Source: Puccinia triticina
Taxonomy: Eukaryota > Basidiomycota > Pucciniomycetes > Pucciniales > Pucciniaceae
Direction: 5' to 3'
DNA length: 64,000 nt
Assembly: GCF_026914185.1 (NCBI RefSeq)
Contig: NC_070559.1
Location: 5,120,001-5,184,000, forward strand
In this document: piece by piece, positions 21,151 through 31,416 of the stretch
Numbering within the stretch: the stretch's first letter is position 1
Layout of the letters: every line of letters begins with the position of its first letter
Program-made: the position numbers and the translations under genes
The notes under the pieces: model-generated
What the model saw: only the letters and a program-made list of their open reading frames with translations
The model's database searches: none
Told to the model about the DNA's origin: nothing

Positions 21151-22036
21151 TGTAGTTGTTATTCCTGTGTTTGCAGGTGAAAAATTCAAACTTTTATTTG
21201 TACTCTCTAAATGCCTCAAGATATCACCACATGGACTGCAGAAATGGAATCTACGGCCAAAACAACCCTTAGTCACCAACTCAGACCACCACCATATCTC
21301 TACTGGATCAGAAGATACACGGATCACACCTTTCACGCACCAATCTGGGACAGTTCACATAGTATTTCACACATGGTTTCACACACAACTCAGCTCTAGG
21401 ATACATTGCATAGGATATTGAATACCTCATATTGGATTCCTTTGTTGCTTTTATTTCCTTCCTTTTATTTCACTCAACCACAAGTTGGCCATTGTTTTGA
21501 CATTGCATACATATGAAACTCATGTAACCCCCTAGAAGTTAGACCCCTTCTCAGTTTACTATATAAGGAGGCCTCTGCCTGCCAGTTGTTTCCTCCCTCA
21601 TGCCATCTGGCACCCACATATTTTTTATCCACCTGTCACAGTTATTTATTACACATACATATCACAGGTATTTACTTGCAATTCACAGTCATACTTAGTT
21701 TCACAAACCTTTCACAAGTTCTAAAGCCCTCTGTTCCAATCCTAGCCAAAGCACAGCTCTCAAACCTTGGCTTCATCTTTTCAGCCTTATATACCCTCAG
21801 CCCAAGGACCTGAATTCAAGCCCCACCTAAGTCATCAAGTCTTTTCTGACCAGTCAACATATCATATATCATCCAACTATACCTTTCATCTTCGAACACA
21901 TCCTTATCACTAAATAAAATTGCCAAGCTTACCTTGGTGGTCTTGTTTTCTGATACATAGAAAGGCAGAGTTTGCACCTCATCCATACCTTCCTCCATTC
22001 AGCAAAAGGGTTCCACAACCACTTTTGAGTCTTACA
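21151..22036 (+). mobile_element. Solo LTR, family F (copy 2)
   Basis: Starts TGTAGTTGTTATTCC and ends GAGTCTTACA, 886 bp, flanked by ttgg at 21147-21150 and 22037-22040. A TATA-like tatataagg near 21560 and aataaa near 21914 set its orientation. It lies beside the RT remnant of copia C. Confidence 0.85.
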
Positions 22037-22040
22037 TTGG

Positions 22041-24250
22041 AGAAGCGCCGGATATTCATTCCAAGCAGGAATTCTGTCAGCCGTGGTGATACTAAGAGCC
22101 GCGCTCTTCTAGCTACACTGGCTGATGGGGAAGGAACAGTGGCGCGGTTTCTGGATTAGAACACTGGCAAAGATAAAAGGTATATTTATTTTATTCACGG
22201 AGGGGCTTAACTCTAGGAGCCAAGGGTGTTTAATTGCCCTCCGGTAAGTTTCCAGGGCCTGCGGAGCAGGGGTGTTTACTTTAGGGTGCCTGAAGCAGCG
22301 GGGGACTGTTTCCAGGTTTGGTTTGCTAAAAAACCCAGAGGAGATCTAATATTCTCCTAAATGTTTGTGCTTCTTTTCTGACTGCTAAAATGGAGTTGAT
22401 AGAGTTATCAAACTCAAAGGTCTTCCCCTTCATGTAGAATTTTCTGCCTACGTTTTCGAGAAGTGATGTATTATAATGTGATAAGTAGTCATTGCCTAGA
22501 ATAAAATACCTAACAGGCATATTATCCATCACCACGAATCTGATGGTAAACTCAAATGAATCAAAGCATAGATTTACCTTAACTATTCCTAGCAGTTTCA
22601 GCGCCCCGGTGCAGCTATGAAATTTGCCCGGTTTTGCCGGGAGAATATATTTCCTCCAGTCTGCAAAACCGCTCTACTCTAGGTACTTTTTGCTAACCAC
22701 TGATTTGACTGCTCCACTGTTGAGCAAAACAGTACAGGTACTCCCCGCGCAAGACATAATAACTAGATTATTCTTCCCTTTGGGTGCTATGACTGCACAG
22801 GAAGGTTTAGAACCAATAACCAAATTATTATCATCATCTACTTTGCTTTCTTGTGACTCTTCTTCTAAAGGCTCATCTATTTCCCCTACATTATTAATTT
22901 TCTTAGGAAAGCTCCTCGAGGTGTGCCTGTTTTTTGACAAGTATAACATTTAATTTCCCCTACTCCCGACTGGCCCTTATCCTTCCCATCTGTTGCTTTA
23001 GTGGCCAACTTTTTGGATAGCAGTGGTTTAGGCGTGAATTTTCTACGGCCTAGACAGGTCTTGTCTGCAATTTCCTCAAGTACATTGATTAAAGAGCTCA
23101 TATCATGTCTCGTCAAATTCATTGCCTTCTTGGCTGTGTACTCAACTTCCCTGTTCATTAAACCCAATAGTCCAAAGTTAATGGACTGTTGGGACAGTTG
23201 CTGTTCAAACGCACAAAGTCTCTTATATTGCCCCGTAACCCATGCTGAAACCTGAGTTTCTCCCGCTGAGAAGCAGTCTTTATCAAAGGCCTCTTGCTTT
23301 TTACACATCCAATTAGATGTTCCGTACTGAGCTGTAATGGCTTCTTTCCAGAAGTCCCACTTCTTATCTTGGTGATTTTTTCTAATGGATTTGTACCACA
23401 ATCCAGCTACTCCTGTAAGGCATGATAGGAGTTTAAACTGTATGTATTCCTCAGGTACTGATGTTTCTGCACGGCAAGTATCAATCCACTTGACAAATTC
23501 AGAGTGGTCGTATTCTCCTTGCCCAGAGAGTTTGGGCCAGTCCATCTTGTTAATTGCTCCCCACAGCTGTTTCTGCATCTCAGACATCCCGCCTGTATGG
23601 TGTGTGATATGATGTTCCGGCTGTCTTCTTTCTTGCGGCAAGTCTATTACCTCCGGACTTGGCGGTTGAGGCCTTCCTCTCCTAGGGGAGTGTTGTCTTG
23701 ACAAGGTCCCTGATCCAACCAATGCCTCATCAAGGTGTTGGTTAATCTCCTGCACTTTTGCTTGCACTTCCGCTCCATCCTCTCTGAATTGGCTGAGGAG
23801 TCTGTCCAGTTTAGGGCTTATTGCACTTATGTCCCGGAGATGGGCTTCATCTAATTCTCTTAAAATTCCTTTAACTTCCTTTGCTGCGGTTGTGTCTTTG
23901 TTTTTAGACTGGATTGCCGCAGTGAGGTTCTTAATCTCTTGAGCATGACATTGCTATCTTTAGGTTCCCTTTTGCTTGCTAATACATTCTGATCCTTCTG
24001 ATCTGGTTGCAGTTTATCCTCCGGTCTGTCTTACAAAAATGGATATCTCCGCCGCCAAACTCTCAATTTTGGCGTCCAGGGTTTGTACTACATGGACCAG
24101 CTTATGATCTTTACTCTCAACCACAGAGTTAAGTTGCTTAATTGCTGTTTGAAGTTGTTTACTTTGCTCACATCCTTGGGAAAGGATTTCTTATTTATCT
24201 CACACTGGCAACTGCCAGTCTTCCTTTGATCTGCTACCTTTGGTAGGAAT
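22041..24250 (-). pseudogene. Ty3/gypsy gag-protease remnant
   Basis: Minus-strand coding runs from about 23950 to 22890: a coiled-coil N-terminus, then a retrotrans_gag domain with CRAETSVPEEYIQFKLLSCL and a later CYTCQK zinc-knuckle start that is broken by a frame shift and lacks its last Cys. The protease follows (about 22949-22674) with VLLNSGAVKSVVSKKYL, where the catalytic Asp of LLDSGA is Asn. A short piece at 22535-22326 (ILGNDYLSHYN) is the C-terminal protease region. RT, RNase H and integrase are absent. Upstream to 24250 is Gag N-terminal sequence with breaks. Confidence 0.75.
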
Positions 24251-24299
24251 AACCACTTTGCGTTCTTGGATAAATCTTGCAACATGTCATTATGACATT

Positions 24300-24710
24300 T
24301 GTTAGGCATTTGCCAGGAATTGCCAGGCATTTGCCAGGCATTTGCCAGGCATTGCCAGGCATTTGCCAGGCATTTGCCAGGCATTGCCAGGCATTTGCCA
24401 GGCATTTGCCAGGCATTTGCCAGGCATTGCCAGGCATTTGCCAGGCATTTGCCAGGCATTTGCCAGGCATTGCCAGGCATTTGCCAGGCATTGCCAGGCA
24501 TTTGCCAGGCATTGCCAGGCATTTGCCAGGCATTGCCAGGCATTTGCCAGGCATTGCCAGGCATTTGCCAGGCATTGCCAGGCATTTGCCAGGCATTGCC
24601 AGGCATTTGCCAGGCATTGCCAGGCATTTGCCAGGCATTGCCAGGCACTTGCCAGACATTGCCAGGCATTTGCCAGGCATTGCCAGGCATTTGCCAGGCA
24701 TTGCCGAATC
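24300..24710. repeat. 10/11-bp satellite (TGCCAGGCAT), short array
   Basis: Units ttgccaggca (10 bp) and tttgccaggca (11 bp) alternate, near-perfect for about 410 bp. Each unit holds TGCCAGGCA, a 9-bp near-palindrome. It abuts the gypsy remnant on the left and the LINE ORF on the right. Open frames through it on both strands are artefacts. Confidence 0.95.
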
Positions 24711-24765
24711 ACAACCACTACAAATTTTTCAAAATACACTCAACTCGACAAACTCAGCACTTCTC

Positions 24766-26423
24766 ATGTCTCCTCCACCTCTCCCTGATCCCCCTCCTCT
24801 ATCAACAAGACAAAAACCGGAGACACCCCTTCCAATTCTAGATAGCATCACAAGATTCCTGACGGATGCAATTTTGGACAAAAACCCAACTCAATCCCTC
24901 GATCAAGGCCAAATCATCAATCTAATCATCTCCCTTGCCAAACTGAGATCAGCTATCATTGTCAACAGCAACTCAGCAACAACAGACACAAACACCCTGC
25001 AGAAAATCCTGGACCGTTTAGATTGTATCAAAAGACAACCCATCCCAGCTCCTATCCCGTTTCGTCTGACTTGGGCTTTGGTTGCTGCTGACAAACAGAA
25101 AGGTCCAAACACTAACAAGGGAACTTGGCCAACGGAACGCATCACGGTGTAGTCGTTATTCCTGTGTTTGTAGGAGAAAAAATTAAAACTTTTATTTTTA
25201 CTCTCTAAACGCCTCAAGATAGCAACAAATTGACTGCAGAAATGGAATCTACGGCCAAAATAACCCCTAGTCACCAACTGGAACCACTTTCATATCTCTA
25301 CTGGATCAGAAGATACACGGATCACACCTTTCACATGCTAGTCCGGGACAGTTCACAGAGTATTTCACATATGATTTCACACACAACTCAGCTCTAGGAT
25401 ACTTTGCATAGGATATTGAATACCTCATATTGAATTCCTTTGTTTCTTTTATTTCCTTCCTTTGATTCCACTCAACCACAAGTTGGCCACTGTTTTGATA
25501 TTGCATACATATGAAACTCATGTAACCCCCTAGAAGTTAGACCCCTTCTCAGTTTACTATATAAGGAGGCCTCTGCCTGCCAGTTGTTTCCTCCCTCATG
25601 CCATCTGGCTCCCATCATCCATCTACTTACCTGTCACAGTTATTTATTACACATACATATCACAGTTACTTGCAATTCACACTCATAGTTGATTTCACAA
25701 ACCTTTCACAAGCCTCTCAAGGTACTGGGTTCCAATCCTGGTGGAAGCATAGCTTTCAAACCTTGACCTTCTCTTTTTCACTTTATATACCCTCTGCTCA
25801 CAGACCTGGGTTCAAGCCCCATCCAAGTCATCAGTATTTTCTGCCCATTTCAGACACCTCATCTGTTTCTTAGACACTCAGAACTTTCCACAATACAATC
25901 CAACTATACTCTTCATCTCTGAACATATCCTCATCACTGAATAAAACTGCCAAGCTTAGCTTGGTGGTCTTGTTTTCTGATATCCAGAAAGGCAGAGTTT
26001 GCACCTCATCCATACCTTTCGCCATTCAGCAAAAGGGTCTCACGACACCTTTTGAGTCTTACAACGGCACCGATACCATCCAATGCGGAGCTTAACAAAT
26101 TCAAACCCTCCAGTTGTGTTATTCACACACCGCCTGGCTTCAACGCACTCGACACAGCCTCAGCTACCAACATTACAACCAGCATAAATAAGACTCTGGC
26201 ATCCATCAATGCCAACATTGACTCTGTCCCAATTGAAGCGACTGGTATTGTGGTTCTCCCATCCAAGGATCTCAAGATATACACCTCATCTAGAATCAAG
26301 GCCTGTTGGATCCTTGATAACAAACATCACTGGACAGGCCTTTTTTGCCCTAGCCTTGCCACATTTCCAAACAGCTATCCGGTACTCTTACACGCCATAC
26401 CGGCACATTACAAGAAATTCTGA
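24766..26423 (+). pseudogene. LINE ORF1-like protein split by a solo LTR
   Basis: The frame starts at ATG 24766 with a Pro-rich N-terminus and runs to 25147, where solo LTR copy 3 interrupts it. Allowing for the 4-bp duplication it continues in frame at 26068 as APIPSNAELNKF. Later features, including GIVVLPSKDLKIYTSSRIKA followed by a WILDNKHHW segment and TFPNSYPVLLHAIPAH, match the general pattern of ORF1 nucleic-acid-binding proteins of fungal Tad/I-type LINEs. It stops at 26423, and no reverse transcriptase follows. A poly-A run at 26640-26658 may be the element tail. Family call is by pattern only. Confidence 0.5.
25148..26063 (+). mobile_element. Solo LTR, family F (copy 3)
   Basis: Starts TGTAGTCGTTATTCC and ends GAGTCTTACA, 916 bp, flanked by acgg at 25144-25147 and 26064-26067. 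It is close in sequence to copy 2 across its whole length and carries the same tatataagg and aataaa signals. It interrupts the LINE ORF1 frame. Confidence 0.88.
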
Positions 26424-26659
26424 ATTGCCGGAGGCGCCGATGGAACCCTTGATTTCCTTACTAGTCCCCTCTTTCTCCATGTTCCTCTCTCAAAACTAGT
26501 TTAATCTAAAGATGAAAACGTTATAGGCACTTGTCAAATGTAGAGTTGTCAATTTTTTAGCCTTGTAGTCCTCTTTTTGATATACTTCAACTTGTAGGTA
26601 TACACCACAGTGCGCAATGCTAAAAGCCAAACTACACTTAAAAAAAAAAAAAAAAAAAC

Positions 26660-27080
26660 ATACGTACCTGGGTCCCGTCCGACCTTGTCGGACGGGACAG
26701 GCCAGCCAATCCAGCCCACTTGGCGGGCTGTATCGGCTGGTGCTCGCCCTAGTCCTTGTCGGGAGGGACATGCCCTCCATCCAGCTCGTCGTCTCCCTTC
26801 GCGGCGAGCTGGATGGGTGTATACAGGCCATGTCCGCTGGGACTTGGCCTGTATACACATAGCCTATGTACATCCCTTGCTTGCCTTTTGGCGTGCGGCT
26901 TACACACAGCAATTATTTTGGCGTGTGCGAGCCGCACGCAAATTATTTTGGCGTGTGGGAGGCACACGCCAAAGGAAAGCAAGGGCTTGCTTGCCGTTTG
27001 GCGTGCGGCCAAACACACCAATAAACCCTGGCGTGCGGCTCCCACACGCCAAAAAAACGGGGCGTGTTGGCGGGCGTGTG
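26660..27080. repeat. GC-rich repeats of ggcgtgcgg and gtcggacggg words
   Basis: Several short inverted and direct repeats: cgtccgacc/ggtcggacg-type hairpins, ttggcgtgcggc and aattattttggcgtgtg. The frames on both strands are shadows. It passes straight into the 10-bp satellite at 27090. Origin is unknown; probably the end of a DNA transposon. Confidence 0.5.
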
Positions 27081-27089
27081 TTTGTCAAC

Positions 27090-29515
27090 ACCTGGCATTG
27101 CCAGGCATTTGCCAGCATTTGCCAGGCATTGCCAGGCATTTGCCAGGCATTGCCAGGCATTTGCCAGGCATTGCCAGGCATTTGCCAGGCATTTGCCAGG
27201 CATTTGCCAGGCATTTGCCAGATGCCTGGCAATGCCTGGCAATGCCTGGCAATGCCTGGCAATGCCTGGCAAATGCCTGGCAAATGCCTGGCAATGCCTG
27301 GCAAATGCCTGGCAAATGCCTGGCAATGCCTGGCAAATGCCTGGCAAATGCCTGGCAATGCCTGGCAAATGCCTGGTAATGCCTGGCAATGCCTGGCAAA
27401 TGACTGGCAATGCCTGGCAATGCCTGGCAAATGCCTGGCAATGCCTGGCAAATGCCTGGCTAATGCCTGGCAATGCCTGGCAAATGCCTGGCAAATGAAA
27501 TGCCTGGCAATGCCTGGCAAATGCCTGGCAAATGCATGGCAAATGCCTGGCAAATGAAATGCCTGGCAATGCCTGGCAAATGCCTGGCAAATGCCTTGCA
27601 ATGCCTGGCAAATGCCTGGCAATGCCTGGCAAATGCATGGCAAATGCCTGGCAAATGCATGGCAAATGCCTGGCAAATGCCTGGCAATGCCTGGCAAATG
27701 CCTGGCAAATGCCTGGCAATGCCTGGCAAATGCCTGGCAATGCCTGGCAAATGCCTGGTAATGCCTGGCAATGCCTGGCAAATGACTGGCAATAATGCCT
27801 GGCAATGCCTGGCAATGCCTGGCAATGCCTGGCAATGCCTGGCAATGCCTGGCAATGCCTGGCAATGCCTGGCAATGCCTGGCAATGCCTGGCAATGCCT
27901 GGCAATGCCTGGCAATGCCTGGCAATGCCTGGCAATGCCTGGCAATGCCTGGCAATGCCTGGCAATGCCTGGCAATGCCTGGCAATGCCTGGCAATGCCT
28001 GGCAATGCCTGGCAATGCCTGGCAATGCCTGGCAATGCCTGGCAATGCCTGGCAATGCCTGGCAATGCCTGGCAATGCCTGGCAATGCCTGGCAATGCCT
28101 GGCAATGCCTGGCAATGCCTGGCAATGCCTGGCAATGCCTGGCAATGCCTGGCAATGCCTGGCAATGCCTGGCAATGCCTGGCAATGCCTGGCAATGCCT
28201 GGCAATGCCTGGCAATGCCTGGCAATGCCTGGCAATGCCTGGCAATGCCTGGCAATGCCTGGCAATGCCTGGCAATGCCTGGCAATGCCTGGCAATGCCT
28301 GGCAATGCCTGGCAATGCCTGGCAATGCCTGGCAATGCCTGGCAATGCCTGGCAATGCCTGGCAATGCCTGGCAATGCCTGGCAATGCCTGGCAATGCCT
28401 GGCAATGCCTGGCAATGCCTGGCAATGCCTGGCAATGCCTGGCAATGCCTGGCAATGCCTGGCAATGCCTGGCAATGCCTGGCTAATGCCTGGCACTGCC
28501 TGGCTAATGCCTGGCAATGCCTGGCAATGCCTGGCTAATGCCTGGCACTGCCTGGCTAATGCCTGGCAATGCCTGGCAATGCCTGGCTAATGCCTGGCAC
28601 TGCCTGGCTAATGCCTGGCAATGCCTGGCAATGCCTGGCAATGCCTGGCTAATGCCTGGCAAATGCCTGGTAATGCCTGGCAATGCCTGGCAAATGACTG
28701 GCAATGCCTGGCAATGCCTGGCTAATGCCTGGCAATGCCTGGCTAATGCCTGGCAAATGCCTGGTAATGCCTGGCAATGCCTGGCAAATGACTGGCAATG
28801 CCTGGCAATGCCTGGCAAATGCCTGGCAATGCCTGGCAAATGCCTGGCTAATGCCTGGCAATGCCTGGCAAATGCCTGGCAAATGAAATGCCTGGCAATG
28901 CCTGGCAAATGCCTGGCAAATGAAATGCCTGGCAAATGCCTGGCAATGCCTGGCAAATGCCTGGCAAATGCCTGTCAATGCCTGGCAAATGCCTGGCAAT
29001 GCCTGGCAAATGCCTGGCAAATGCCTGTCAATGCCTGGCAAATGCCTGGCAATGCCTGGCAAATGCCTGGCAAATGCCTGGCAAATGCCTGGCAAATGCC
29101 TGGCAATGCCTGGCAAATGCCTGGCAATGCCTGGCAAATGCCTGGCAATGCCTGGCAAATGCCTGGCAATGCCTGGCAAATGCCTGGCAATGCCTGGCAA
29201 ATGCCTGGCAATGCCTGGCAAATGCCTGGCAATGCCTGGCAAATGCCTGGCAAATGCCCGGCAATGCCTGGCAAATGCCTGGCAAATGCCTGGCAAATGC
29301 CTGGCAAATGCCTGGCAATGCCTGGCAAATGCCTGGCAAATGCCTGGCAAATGCCTGGCAATGCCTGGCAAATGCCTCAATGCCTGGCAAATGCCTTGCA
29401 ATGCCTGGCAAATGCCTGGCAAATTCCTGGCAATGCCTGGCAAATGCCTGGCAATGCCTGGCAATGCCTGGAAAATGCCTGGCAAATGCCTGGCAATTCC
29501 TGGCAAATGCCAGGC
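27090..29515. repeat. 10/11-bp satellite (aatgcctggc), 2.4-kb array
   Basis: Same monomer as the array at 24300-24710. The first 130 bp are in the ttgccaggcat orientation; near 27220 the array flips to aatgcctggc and stays so. From about 27794 to 28482 it is a perfect 10-bp array of roughly 69 copies. Elsewhere 10- and 11-bp units alternate, with higher-order blocks containing aatgaaatgcc, taatgcc and tgactgg variants. Very long open frames on both strands result from the 10-bp period and are not genes. Confidence 0.97.
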
Positions 29516-29612
29516 ATTGCATCCACATCGGGTCCGATTTAGTCAGACTAAACTCCTCCTCGGAGTACGATTTGAAGTAAGCAGGAGTAACTTTACTCCT
29601 TGCTACTCCTGG

Positions 29613-30020
29613 CAACGGTGGGTAGTTACGATAACCATAAATACTCTTCTTTGGTCTTCAACTCAAAATTAGGAACCAAATAATATATTCTGTCAGCTAG
29701 ATCAAGAAGTCAGAGCTCTCCTCTAAAAATTGGTGAAAGATTTTTCCATTTTTGTTGAAAGAATGAATTGATATCCCTTATTCCGTGTCAAATTTTGCAT
29801 TTACTAGTAACTAAAACCAGTAAATAAAAACTGGAAGTGTAATCAAGTATATACAGTCAGTCTATTTACAAAAATGGGAAATTATCTCACCAGTTATTAG
29901 AGTAGAGCTATGACTTCTTGATCTAGCTGAAAGAAATCATTATGTGGATCTGAATTTTAAATTAAATACCAAAGGAGAAAAAAAACTGATAGTAACTGTT
30001 ATTGTAACTACCCACCGTTG
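29613..30020. mobile_element. TIR element (MITE) with nested inverted repeats
   Basis: Inverted ends CAACGGTGGGTAGTTAC and GTAACTACCCACCGTTG enclose 408 bp. A second inverted pair inside (agctagatcaagaagtcaga and its inverse with one change) gives a long hairpin. Flanks ctcctgg and cttctgg are a possible imperfect 7-bp duplication. No coding capacity. Confidence 0.75.
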
Positions 30021-30097
30021 CTTCTGGGATTAAGAGCAACTTGAATATGCAAAACACCTGGATTAAGCCAGAGTAGCTCTATGGAGCCATCTCAACC

Positions 30098-30470
30098 ATG
30101 GTACACCCACCTATTGCCCCATCTCCACATCAACAGCCGCCCCAGACTGTCATCCCATGCCTGCCGCAACAGCCCAGAATGCTTCAGCCCCATCAATGGC
30201 CCCTGCCACAAACTCCCCCGCTGCGGCAACAAATAAAACCAAACGCCGAGGACCCAATTTCACCATGGAGGAAGACAAGCAGCTGTCAAAAAGCTGGGTT
30301 AGGATTTCGGAAGATGCTATCCGGTCTAATAACCAAAATATAGATGATTTTTGGTCTTGGATACTTCAAGATTTCAATCAGTTCAGCCCGGGACCTTCAC
30401 GTGGTGCTGATGGTTTATTAACCATGACAGCGGACCGCCAAGGATGGTTGATAATATTGGATGGGTCAAC
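30098..30470 (+). pseudogene. Myb/SANT-like transposon-associated protein fragment
   Basis: After a Pro/Ala-rich start the frame reads RRGPNFTMEEDKQLSKSW and then IDDFWSWILQDF, the tryptophan-spaced SANT/Myb-like trihelix pattern found in the second protein of PIF/Harbinger elements and in the many rust proteins of that kind. The normal continuation is lost at about 30470, where minus-strand copia C sequence begins. It would bind DNA if intact. No Harbinger nuclease is present in the window. Confidence 0.5.
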
Positions 30471-30487
30471 ATCACCATTGAATCGAG

Positions 30488-31416
30488 TCAGGTGAGGACC
30501 AAGGCGGAGGATGAGGCGTTGAGCAGGCCGGGGAGGCCCCTGTTGGTCAAGGTCGCTACCCACTGACATGTCCGACGAGGAGGAAACATCAGAGTCCAAG
30601 TGATCTTCAGGATCGAGGTCCTGTCAAGGATCCTCCTCTTCATTACTGTCAAAATTGATGAGTGGGAGAGGTGGTTGTCCGGAGAAGACAGGTAGTGGAT
30701 CAAGAGGGGATGGATCAAGACTAGGATTAAGCGCGGAGAATGAAGGGAATTGTGACTCATCGAAGTATGCATTTCTCATCTCAATGATTTTCTTGTCTGA
30801 GGTCCTGATGACCCTATAAGAAGAATAGTCATTGGTGTACCCAATGAGAATGCCATCCCACAAGATGGCGTCAAATTTGGATGTGCGGAGTTGGTTGGGC
30901 TTGATCACCCACATTTTGCAGCCAAAGGGTCAGAAGAACTTCATGTTGGGAACCTTGCCAAAGAGTTGTTGGATTGGGCTGATCTTGCTTTTTCTGAGAG
31001 AAGGGAGGCAGTTAGTGGTCGCCATCGCAGTGAGAACGGCTTTGCCCCACCATTCCTTGGCAAGCTCAGACTTCACCATCATACATCTGTCCATGTTGAT
31101 GATGGTTTTGTTGGCTTGCTCAGCTATGTACGCCATTGTGCTGCGGGGTGTAGGGAGGCAAGGTGTTGTGTTGAATTCCGCTTTGGTGAAGGATACCCAA
31201 AAGAGAGTGATTACAAAATTTCCCGCCCCCGTTGGTGATCATCTTCTTGATGATGACTTGGCCAGTCTGGCGCTCAAAGAATTTTTGAAAGTCCAGAATT
31301 GCAGTGGTGGCATTGGATTTCTTCTTGGGAAGAATGATTCTGATAAACCCCGTGTGTTGATTGATCAAAGTGAGGAAGTAGTGTGATCCTGCGTTTGTAG
31401 CCTTCTCTTCTCTCAA
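30488..31416 (-). pseudogene. Copia element C: integrase core and linker (minus strand)
   Basis: From 31416 downward: HYFLTLINQHTGFIRIILPK, then ITNGGGKF (normally TDNGGEF: the catalytic Asp is Asn and Glu is Lys), then HNTLPPYTPQHNGVHS. The C-terminal part continues in shifted frames with KEWWGKAVLTAMATTNCLPS and FDAILWDGILIGYTNDYSSYRV, and an acidic Ser-rich linker to 30488. Integrase would insert the cDNA. The upstream part (gag, protease, zinc finger) is absent: coding begins exactly where the right arm of element B ends (31402). Confidence 0.75.

Noticed and set aside
21151..26063. The two similar LTRs at 21151 and 25148 as the ends of one gypsy element containing the gag at 22.9-23.8 kb
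   Set aside because: Each LTR has its own different 4-bp duplication (ttgg and acgg), the gag is on the opposite strand to the LTR signals, and LINE sequence continues across the second; they are independent solo LTRs.
26900..28517. Very long open frames (over 500 codons) on both strands
   Set aside because: They are translations of the 10-bp satellite; any strand and frame stays open because the unit and its shifts contain no stop.
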